Of a stretch of 64,000 nucleotides of DNA, positions 43,243 to 50,489 are shown in pieces. Position 1 is the stretch's first letter; the number at the start of each line of letters is the position of its first letter. The notes beneath the pieces are model-generated. The model was not told the DNA's origin, ran no database searches, and saw only the letters and a program-made list of their open reading frames with translations. The position numbers were made by a program, and so were the translations under genes. The stretch comes from Paenibacillus sp. FSL A5-0031 (lineage in GTDB: Bacteria > Bacillota > Bacilli > Paenibacillales > Paenibacillaceae), in assembly GCF_001956295.1 (NCBI RefSeq), contig NZ_MRTD01000001.1, forward strand, positions 434,001-498,000, given 5' to 3'.

Positions 43243-44040
43243 ATGATGGATGTACCCGTGCTTGAGCTGCAGCAATTATCACATGTATATGTGAATGAAA
43301 AAGGAGCCTCCCTCGCGGTCGAACAAATTGAGCTGACAGTTAACCGCGGGGAGTTTATCAGCTTGGTTGGTCCTAGCGGCTGCGGCAAGACGACGGTGCT
43401 TAGTCTGTTAGCCGGCTTGTTTCCACCGACTAAGGGGCAAGTACTGCTAAATGGTGAGCGGGTTGTGGGACCTTCGCCCAAGGTAGGCTACATGCTGCAG
43501 CAAGATTATTTATTTCCATGGCGTTCTATCAAAGAAAATGCCGCAATTGGACTTGAAATAAGCGGACGCAAATCAGAAAAGGCGCTTCAAGCGGTAGATG
43601 AGCTGTTAGTTGAGCTTGGACTGCCGGAATCCGGGCGCAAATACCCTCATGAGCTATCAGGCGGGATGAGGCAGCGAGTCGCACTTGCAAGAACTTTAGC
43701 TACAGAGCCGGAAGTGCTTCTGCTCGATGAGCCTTTCTCAGCACTTGATCTTCATATCAAGCTCCAACTCGAGGACTTGGTTCATCAGACTTTGAAGAGA
43801 CTTGGCAAAACAGCGGTTCTTGTCACACATGATCTGGCAGAAGCTGCTGCAATGAGTGACCGTGTTATCGTGCTAGGCAGAAACCCCGGACATATTCGAT
43901 GTGAAGTGGAAATACCGGAAGAGATTCGTCAAGCAACCCCGATGGCGGCTCGCAAGCTCCCAGACTTTCAACAATTGTTTGATCGCTTATGGGAGGAGCT
44001 TGATGAGGACGACATGGAAGGGGGTGGAAATGGTGGATGA
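43243..44040 (+). CDS. ABC transporter ATP-binding protein (SsuB/TauB-like)
   Basis: A 265-aa ATPase with Walker A GPSGCGKT (residues 43-50), Q-loop MLQQDYLFPW, signature LSGGMRQRVALARTL, Walker B VLLLDEPFSALD and switch His (TVLVTHDLAEAA region). It powers the importer with the lipoprotein and permease on either side. GGAGG lies 7 nt before the ATG. Its end overlaps the permease gene. Confidence 0.93.
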   Translation: MMDVPVLELQQLSHVYVNEKGASLAVEQIELTVNRGEFISLVGPSGCGKTTVLSLLAGLFPPTKGQVLLNGERVVGPSPKVGYMLQQDYLFPWRSIKENAAIGLEISGRKSEKALQAVDELLVELGLPESGRKYPHELSGGMRQRVALARTLATEPEVLLLDEPFSALDLHIKLQLEDLVHQTLKRLGKTAVLVTHDLAEAAAMSDRVIVLGRNPGHIRCEVEIPEEIRQATPMAARKLPDFQQLFDRLWEELDEDDMEGGGNGG

Positions 44041-44920
44041 ACGAAGCGGGCGGGATATATTGTATAAGGACAAAACAGGTAAAGCTGCTGTATCGGGTAT
44101 TCAAGAGGATCGCCTGACTTGGATGGGCGAGCTGCACACTCGGTTCAAAGAACACAAACGGCGTATTACAGCTGCGGTCATCACAACACAGTTTGTGCTG
44201 CTGCTCCTGTTTATTGGTCTATGGGAAGCAGCTGGGCGCAAAAATTGGATTGATCCCTTGCTGTTCAGCTATCCCTCTAAGATGTTTCTACAGCTTTGGA
44301 AGACGATGGTGGACGGCTCCATATGGCCCCATGTTGGCATGACCGTGACAGAAACCGTCGTAGGTTTCTTGCTCGGTACGATTTTAGGCACTGCGATTGC
44401 CGCATTGCTATGGTGGTTCCCATTTCTATCTCGTGTATTCGATCCTTATTTGGTCGTACTCAATAGTATGCCAAAAGTGGCGCTTGGACCTATTTTTATC
44501 GTTGGGCTTGGACCAGGCTTTATGTCGATCGTTGCCATTACGCTATCGATCACTGTCATTATTACGATTTTGAACATTTATAATCGATTTCGTGAGATTG
44601 ACACCGGTTATATTAAGGTCGTAAGGCTGTTTGGTGCTTCTAGACTGCAATTATTCAAGCTAGTCATTTTGCCGGGTTCCTTTCCTGTCATTATTTCAAC
44701 GTTGAAAGTTAATGTCGGGCTAGCGTGGATCGGCGTCATCGTTGGTGAGTTTCTCGTGGCAAAGCTAGGTTTAGGTTATTTAATCATATATGGCTTCCAA
44801 GTCTTCAATTTCACACTAGTGCTATCAAGCTTAATTGTGATTGCTGTAGTCGCTACGGTTATGTATCAATTAGTTGCAATGCTGGAGAGAAAGTTGACTG
44901 AGGGTTGGCGCGAGCGGTAG
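44030..44920 (+). CDS. ABC transporter permease (SsuC/TauC-like)
   Basis: About 296 aa with a cytosolic N-terminal extension and six TM helices. The conserved EAA loop is IDTGYIKVVRLFGASRLQLF, followed by VILPGSFPVIISTLKVNVGLAW. ATG 44030 (SD AAGGGGGTGG) overlaps the ATPase gene by 11 nt. ATG 44003 (SD GGGAGG, 6 nt) is a plausible longer start. It is the last gene of the complete importer. Confidence 0.9.
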   Translation: MVDERSGRDILYKDKTGKAAVSGIQEDRLTWMGELHTRFKEHKRRITAAVITTQFVLLLLFIGLWEAAGRKNWIDPLLFSYPSKMFLQLWKTMVDGSIWPHVGMTVTETVVGFLLGTILGTAIAALLWWFPFLSRVFDPYLVVLNSMPKVALGPIFIVGLGPGFMSIVAITLSITVIITILNIYNRFREIDTGYIKVVRLFGASRLQLFKLVILPGSFPVIISTLKVNVGLAWIGVIVGEFLVAKLGLGYLIIYGFQVFNFTLVLSSLIVIAVVATVMYQLVAMLERKLTEGWRER

Positions 44921-44958
44921 GATGTAGAAATAAATCCTACTTAACGCGAGGTTATTTC

Positions 44959-45927
44959 ATGGGCATTCGTATTATTAAAACGGCGTTGGCCGCCATTGCA
45001 GCCATTTATACCGCAGTCTATCTCGGATTGGAGCCGCCGCTTGGCGCCGGCATTCTTGCCATACTTGGCGTTGAAGTGACGAGGATGAAAGGGATTAAGA
45101 GCGCATTTGTGCGATTTATCGCTTCTGTGCTCGGACTTTTTTTTGCTTCGCTTATCTTTACTGTATTTGGTTTTCACATTTGGGCAGTTGCTATATTCAT
45201 TCTCATTACTTTTCCAATATTGTCGCGCTTCCAATTGAAGGATGGCATCGTTACAAGCTCGGTTATCGTATTCCACCTTTTCAATCGGGCAGAGGTGACA
45301 ACCGACATTATTGGAAACGAAATTATGCTCTTATTTGCAGGTTTGGGATGGGCAACCATCGTGAACATCATTTATATGCCTAAGGATGAGCATCAACTTA
45401 GCTTCTTTCGTTCTTCAATTGAGCAAAACTTTGCCGTCATCTTTCAAGAAATGTCGCTGACGCTGCGCGATCCATCGCATATATGGAATGGCGGCGAAAT
45501 TTTGGAAGCCTATAACGCGATTGAGGAAGGAGCCCAGCGCTCCGTTCGCAATCGCGAAAATCGGCTTTGGGGCCAAGAGCAATATTGGTCCACTTATTTT
45601 GAAATGAGACGTCAGCAGCTCGAATCCATCCAGCAAATGATGGTTAAGCTTGCTTTCGTATATGAAAAGTTTCCTCAAGCGATTATGATCGCAGATTTGT
45701 TTGATCAGCTGTCTAGCGATGTGAAATCAGATGTTTATAAAGGCAGCGTTGGAGAGCGGCTGCTAGAGCTGTCTCGATTATTTCAAGCGATGGAGCTGCC
45801 AAAAACAAGAGACGAGTTCGAGGTTCGCGCTTCGCTGCTCATGCTTTTAAGAGAACTTGAACGGTATTTAGGCATCGCGAAGCGATTAAAAAAAAGAAAA
45901 GTCATGACGTCCGAACTTCGACCATAG
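44959..45927 (+). CDS. aromatic acid exporter family protein (DUF939)
   Basis: A 322-aa inner-membrane protein: five to six N-terminal TM helices (IKTALAAIAAIYTAVYLGL; GIVTSSVIVFHLF) and a C-terminal cytosolic coiled-coil domain, the ArAE_1/DUF939 plus DUF939_C layout (B. subtilis YqjA type). It is presumed to export aromatic or other organic acids. ATG 44959 has GCGAGG about 7 nt upstream. It lies 38 nt after the ABC permease on the same strand and may be co-transcribed. Confidence 0.85.
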   Translation: MGIRIIKTALAAIAAIYTAVYLGLEPPLGAGILAILGVEVTRMKGIKSAFVRFIASVLGLFFASLIFTVFGFHIWAVAIFILITFPILSRFQLKDGIVTSSVIVFHLFNRAEVTTDIIGNEIMLLFAGLGWATIVNIIYMPKDEHQLSFFRSSIEQNFAVIFQEMSLTLRDPSHIWNGGEILEAYNAIEEGAQRSVRNRENRLWGQEQYWSTYFEMRRQQLESIQQMMVKLAFVYEKFPQAIMIADLFDQLSSDVKSDVYKGSVGERLLELSRLFQAMELPKTRDEFEVRASLLMLLRELERYLGIAKRLKKRKVMTSELRP

Positions 45928-45957
45928 AATGTAAAGGGAAAAATTCGTTGCGAGGCA

Positions 45958-46260
45958 AGCGTAAATAGCTGTGGCGACATTCGTAGACATAGCTATTGTA
46001 CCGCCTAGAAATTCAAATGCGATTATGGCGTAATAATGTAATTGCATGAATTTCTGGCGTATGCGGCTGTGGCGGCATTCGTAGACATAGCTATCGTATC
46101 ACGTTGAAATACGAGTGGCTTATAGGTTTTAAGCTATAACCGCTTGAATTTCTAGCGTAAACGGCTGTGGCGACATTGGCAAACCTAACTATCGTTTTGC
46201 GCACATATGCGAGCGTGATTGTAGAGATAAAAGCTATAATCGCATGCATATCAATCGCAA
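45958..46260. repeat. 98-bp-period intergenic repeat with inverted repeats
   Basis: GCTGTGGCG(A/G)CATT recurs at 45968, 46066 and 46164, exactly 98 bp apart, within larger similar blocks (CATAGCTATYGTA after it). Between copies lie imperfect hairpins whose arms read GAAATTCAAGCGGTTATAG or its variants (e.g. 46104-46155), and 46206-46245 repeats that hairpin theme. No coding frame with a start site is seen. Confidence 0.8.
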
Positions 46261-46313
46261 GCAGTTCTGCAAGCCATTTCGGCACAGCATACGTTTAGCT
46301 GAGAAATATAAGC

Positions 46314-46456
46314 ATCGTTATAAGTGTGGCACTTATGTATTCTTATATTTCAAGCGTAACGGCTATTTCCGGGCGTCAGGCGGCTCTAGCATCCGTTCCG
46401 CAGTGATCTATATGGATCGCTATAAGTATAAAACTTATATAATCTTATATTTCGAG
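46314..46456. repeat. 41-bp direct repeat pair carrying hairpins
   Basis: 46314-46354 and 46416-46456 share about three quarters of positions (ATCGYTATAAGT...ACTTAT...TCTTATATTTC). Each holds an ATAAGT/ACTTAT hairpin, and the copies are 102 bp apart, close to the 98-bp period of the adjacent repeat. Confidence 0.75.
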
Positions 46457-46467
46457 AAAATAAACAG

Positions 46468-46496
46468 TCACCCTAGACGAATGTCCTGCATACACT
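46468..46496 (+). promoter_or_regulatory. SigE-type promoter of cotE
   Basis: CATACACT (46489-46496) fits the SigE -10 consensus; GTCACCCT lies 14 nt upstream as a weak -35. It is 34 nt before the cotE start, and SigE control of cotE is known in Bacillus. Confidence 0.6.
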
Positions 46497-46530
46497 TTAA
46501 ATGAATGATTGTATGGAGGAGGTTAAATCA

Positions 46531-47094
46531 ATGACTATTGCAGATAAACAGCTACAATACAGAGAAATAATTACGAAAGCTGTCTGCGGCAAAGGTCGTA
46601 AGTTTTCCACTGTAACCCATACCGTAACGCCGCCTCATAATCCAACCAGTATTCTGGGAGCATGGATCATCAACCATCAGTATGAAGCGGTTCGTTCGGG
46701 CGACGGCATTGAGGTAATTGGTACTTACGATATCAACATTTGGTATTCGTACAGCAAAAACTCGCAAACAGACGTAGCTAAGGAATCCGTGCATTACGTC
46801 GAGCATGTCAATCTATCCTATGTAGACCCGAAACATCGGCCTTCTACGGTGGAAGTGTCAGCCGAGGTAGTTCAGGAGCCAAACTGTATCGAAGCGAATA
46901 TTTCTTCGAATGGTTCAGGCGTCGTGATTCGTGTAGAGCGTGAGTTTTCGGTAGAGCTAGTCGCCGAGACTAAGGTTTGTGTAGCGGTTCTTCCAGGCGG
47001 TTGCGACGACCTGGACGGCAAGGATTTGGAGTTCAGCCTCGGCGATAATGATTATGAGGATTTGGATCCAGATCTGCTGGACGATGAGTTGTAA
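46531..47094 (+). CDS. cotE: outer spore coat morphogenetic protein CotE
   Basis: A 187-aa CotE-family protein: LQYREIITKAVCGKGRKFS, SILGAWIINHQYEA, and an acidic C terminus (DNDYEDLDPDLLDDEL) as in B. subtilis CotE. It assembles the outer spore coat around the forespore. ATG 46531 follows GGAGGAGG at 8 nt; an in-frame ATG 30 nt earlier lacks an SD. The position upstream of mutS matches Bacillus synteny. Terminator at 47150. Confidence 0.95.
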   Translation: MTIADKQLQYREIITKAVCGKGRKFSTVTHTVTPPHNPTSILGAWIINHQYEAVRSGDGIEVIGTYDINIWYSYSKNSQTDVAKESVHYVEHVNLSYVDPKHRPSTVEVSAEVVQEPNCIEANISSNGSGVVIRVEREFSVELVAETKVCVAVLPGGCDDLDGKDLEFSLGDNDYEDLDPDLLDDEL

Positions 47095-47147
47095 GCAAGC
47101 CGGGAAGCTTTGCTGTCAAGGTATCATATGCTGCGCGAGCGGCAAAT

Positions 47148-47175
47148 TCGAGGGCGAAAGCCCTCTTTTTTTTTG
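47148..47175 (+). terminator. rho-independent terminator
   Basis: GAGGGC (47150-47155), GAAA tetraloop, GCCCTC (47160-47165) and nine T; ends cotE. Confidence 0.92.
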
Positions 47176-47233
47176 AAATTATAAAAAAAGCGAAAATTTA
47201 TGTATACATCCCTAGTTTAAAGGCGGGAAAGCA

Positions 47234-48652
47234 ATGGCTTCGACGTGGATATGGCGGGGCAGCTACGATCGGCTGGAGAAAATTACATACGATGCCAACG
47301 AGCAGCATACCTCAGGCGAGCGCAATGGGCAGCCGCTGCATGCCGAGCACTGGTCAGCAGTGAGAGCAGGGGATGCTGTGCTCGCATGGTCAGACGCCCG
47401 CACAATCGATTGCAGCCGTTTCACAGGGAAGTGGATTCTTAATGTCAACGGTCAAATTGCCACAAATCTGCTTGATTCGGAGAAACAGCGCATTTGGCGC
47501 CGAGCTGGCTTGTGCGGCGGTCCTGCTATTCAGAGTGAACGATTGTACCGCATCAGCGTCGTCCATTTGGAGCCCGTCGAAATGCTGCGAATTGATGCAT
47601 CGGGGAAAGTGATGCCGTATAAGACATTGCTGCCACTCAGCGGCGGTTGGCCTGATGATCCAGCGCTGCGAAGAGTGGCGCGTACCGCTGTAGCGGCACT
47701 ATATGCACTTGGCCTCGATATTGGCGAGGCCGAGGTGTGGCTTGGCGGGGACGGGCGAACAGCCGTCCGTGATGCTTGGCCGAAGCTGAGGGACACGAGG
47801 CTGGAGGCTGCTTCGCTAAGGCGATTCGCCGCGTGGCATGCCGCGGCGAGAGCGGAGACTGTGGATCGGCAGCTGCTTATTGGCGCCGATCCGGAGTTTG
47901 TGCTTGTGACGCCAGCGGGGAAGATCGCGTCGGCGTCACGGTTTTTTGGAGCTGGCGTCGGCGGGGCAGCCGGTGCCGACGCCTTGCTCGTAGGGCGACG
48001 GCTGCTGTATCCCGTCGCCGAGCTGCGGCCCGAGCCGGCCGATAGCCCGGCCGCGCTTGCCGCGAATGTGCGGCGGCTGCTGCTGCGCGCCGCCGATCGC
48101 ATCAGCGACCCGGCGCTGCGCTGGGCCGCTGGAGCTATGCCCGTGCCGGGGCTTGCGCTCGGCGGGCACATTCATCTTAGCGGAGCGCCGCTGACGAGTC
48201 GCTTGCTCCGCTTGCTGGACAGCTACGCGGCATTCCCGCTCGCACTTGTCGAGGACCCCGCAGGGCGGGCCCGCCGTCCAAGGTATGGAACCCTTGGAGA
48301 CTTCCGTCTGCAGCCGCATGGCGGGTTCGAATACCGCACGCTGCCGAGCTGGCTTGTATCGCCTGCGGCAGCCAAAGCCTCCTTCGCGCTCGCGCTTATA
48401 TGCGCCCGCGAAGAACAAAATCTATCCTACATGCCGTCCCTACAGGAGCGTTATGTAGCAGCATATTATTCCGGCGATCGCGCAGAACTAGCGTTCTGCT
48501 TGGATGGCCTCGTTTCAGCACTCACGGCTACAGCAAGCTACTCTGAGCTCGCACCATACATCGAGCCATTGTTTGATGCCGCAAGAAAAGGCAAGACCTG
48601 GGATGAAAGCACAGATATACGTGTCAAATGGAGACTGCGATTAAGAAGGTAG
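47234..48652 (+). CDS. amidoligase-domain protein (phiEco32-like COOH-NH2 ligase type)
   Basis: A 472-aa protein. Residues ~215-440 resemble the COOH-NH2-ligase (glutamine-synthetase-like) family: LLIGADPEFVLV, PVAELRPEPAD, ALGGHIHLSG, YGTLGDFRLQPHGGFEYRTL and SWLVSP. These hold Glu, His and Arg residues of the ATP-grasp-like GS fold that makes amide bonds. The N-terminal ~200 residues are unassigned. The middle (about 47.7-48.3 kb) is far richer in GC than its surroundings. SD AAAGGCGGG. It lies between cotE and mutS without a partner protease or substrate gene; a role in coat or peptide modification is inference. Confidence 0.75.
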   Translation: MASTWIWRGSYDRLEKITYDANEQHTSGERNGQPLHAEHWSAVRAGDAVLAWSDARTIDCSRFTGKWILNVNGQIATNLLDSEKQRIWRRAGLCGGPAIQSERLYRISVVHLEPVEMLRIDASGKVMPYKTLLPLSGGWPDDPALRRVARTAVAALYALGLDIGEAEVWLGGDGRTAVRDAWPKLRDTRLEAASLRRFAAWHAAARAETVDRQLLIGADPEFVLVTPAGKIASASRFFGAGVGGAAGADALLVGRRLLYPVAELRPEPADSPAALAANVRRLLLRAADRISDPALRWAAGAMPVPGLALGGHIHLSGAPLTSRLLRLLDSYAAFPLALVEDPAGRARRPRYGTLGDFRLQPHGGFEYRTLPSWLVSPAAAKASFALALICAREEQNLSYMPSLQERYVAAYYSGDRAELAFCLDGLVSALTATASYSELAPYIEPLFDAARKGKTWDESTDIRVKWRLRLRR

Positions 48653-48810
48653 ACGTAGTGAAGTTGCATCTATAAGTCGCTTTAGTTTGAGTTGTTGCTT
48701 CTGAGTGTGTTAATTAACTCGTCGGTACACGCTGCACTTGTCTTTTATTATGTGTTATTTACTGTTACTACAAGAAGAGGTGCGAAAGGGGAGTTGAGCT
48801 CCATATTGAA

Positions 48811-48835
48811 CAGAATATGGAGCGAATGTGTCGGC
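48811..48835. other. isolated hairpin before the repeat array
   Basis: In the gene-free 48653-48857 stretch the only visible structure is an inverted repeat CTCCATATT...AATATGGAG with a short loop. No frame, promoter or T-run is convincing. Confidence 0.4.
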
Positions 48836-48857
48836 TTGCGATAACATTGGTATGTTC

Positions 48858-50106
48858 CTAACGGACATACGATCCGCTATTTTGGAGAATCGAGCACAAA
48901 TTTGAATCTAACGGACATACATTCCGCTATTTGAGCAAAAGGGAGCAAAAAACTAGCTCCAGGAGCCAAATAAGGGATTCTATGTCCGTTAGCAATGCGT
49001 AAACAGGCAAAATGAGCATAATAACGGATCTGATGTCCGTTAACCTTTCTGCCAAGATACCTCACACCTCTTAAGGACATACGATCCGCTAATTTCGATA
49101 ATCAAGCACATATTTAAACCTAACGGACATACATTCCGCTATTTGTGCAAGAGTGAGCTAAAAACTAGCTCATGGAGCCAAATAAGGGATTCTATGTCCG
49201 TTAGCAATGCGTAAACAGGCAAAATGAGCATAATAGCGTATCTGATGTCCGTTAGCTCATCGCAAAAGTCACCTCAAACCTTCTAACAGACATACATTCC
49301 GCTAGTTGAGCAAAAGTGAGCTAAAAACGGACTAATGGAGTCAAATAAGGGCTTCTATGTCCGTTAGTAATGCGTAAACTGGCAAAATGAGCATAATAGC
49401 GTATCTGACGTCCGTTAGCTCATCGCAAAAGTCACCGCAAACCTCCTAACGGACATACGATCCGCTAATTTCGATAATCAAGCACATATTTGAGCCTAAC
49501 GGACATATATTCCGCTATTTGCGCAAAAGAGAGCTAAAAACTAGCTCATGGAGCCAAATAAGGGATTCTATGTCCGTTAGCAAAGCGTAAACAGGCAAAA
49601 TGAGCATAATAACGGATCTGATGTCCGTTAGTAATGTGTAAACAGCCAAATTGAGCATAATTGCGTATCTGATGTCCGTTAACCTTTCTGCCAAGCTACC
49701 TCACACCTTTTACGGACATACGATCCGCTATTTTGGAGAATCGAGCACAAATTTGAATCTAACGGACATACATTCCGCTATTTGCGCAAAAGAGAGCAAA
49801 AAACTAGCTCCAGGAGCCAAATAAGGGATTCTATGTCCGTTAGTAAAGTGTAAACAGGCAAAATGAGCATAATAACGGATCTGATGTCCGTTAGCTCATC
49901 GCAAAAGTCACCACACACCACCTAACGGACATATTATCCGTTATTTTGAAGAACCGGGCACATATTTGAACCTAACGGACATACATTCCGCTATTTGAGC
50001 AAAAGGGAACTATAAACTAGCTCACAGAGCTAAACAAGGGCTTCTATGTCCGTTAGTAATGCGTATAAAGGCAAAATGAGCATAATAGCGTATCTAGTGT
50101 CCGTTA
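48858..50106. repeat. array of MITE-like inverted-repeat elements
   Basis: About 24 copies of a 12-bp core (CTAACGGACATA or its complement TATGTCCGTTAG, with variants) in the order forward-forward-reverse-reverse. They form units of about 214-215 bp that begin near 48858, 49073, 49447, 49708 and 49922, with a shortened unit near 49287 and one unit extended by an extra reverse copy. The basic element runs 85 bp between perfect 12-bp ends (48908-48992) with an inner GAGC...GCTC-type hairpin. No coding frame is supported in it. Confidence 0.9.
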
Positions 50107-50489
50107 AACCTACTCCTTTCTCCCACCTCATAAGTTACCTCATCTCTATACAGTTACAAATTTTTATCATTCCGCTCCGAAGTCAGCTAACAAATACAAT
50201 GCTACTAGTAACCATCAACAAACCCCGCTCCCATGAAGTCTCACTTTTAAATAGTTCCAGCAGTTAACCCCCACAACCCCCACCAACCCCGTAACCCCAC
50301 AAAACAAACAAAACCACCCACAAGCCGTTTCACTTATGGCGCACATCTGTTCCGCTTGTTATAATGAATATCTACTGTTTACTGCATGGGCGCAAAAGGA
50401 TTAAATCATCGCACGCATGTAATTAACGATATTAATTATTTGAACATATACGGAGCAGCATGCTGCCTACGTTTTTGAGGAGGATCGGA
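50107..50489. other. gene-free C-rich leader before mutS
   Basis: The plus strand is unusually C-rich from ~50205 to 50330 (many AACCCC/CACC runs). No SD-preceded frame or terminator is evident; it presumably holds the mutS promoter, which I could not place with confidence. Confidence 0.4.

Noticed and set aside
46091..46504. Short frames in the 46-kb repeat region (both strands)
   Set aside because: They are made of repeat sequence, lack SD sites and show no protein-like composition.
47530..48418. Long minus-strand frames inside the amidoligase gene
   Set aside because: They arise from high GC in the plus-strand gene; products are Ala/Ser/Arg-rich with no domains or SD.
48858..50106. Possible CRISPR array
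   Set aside because: Repeats occur in both orientations with related, not unique, intervening sequence of uneven length, and no cas genes are present.
50046..50267. 73-aa plus-strand frame at the end of the repeat array
   Set aside because: Starts inside the repeated element and has no SD; composition follows the C-rich DNA.
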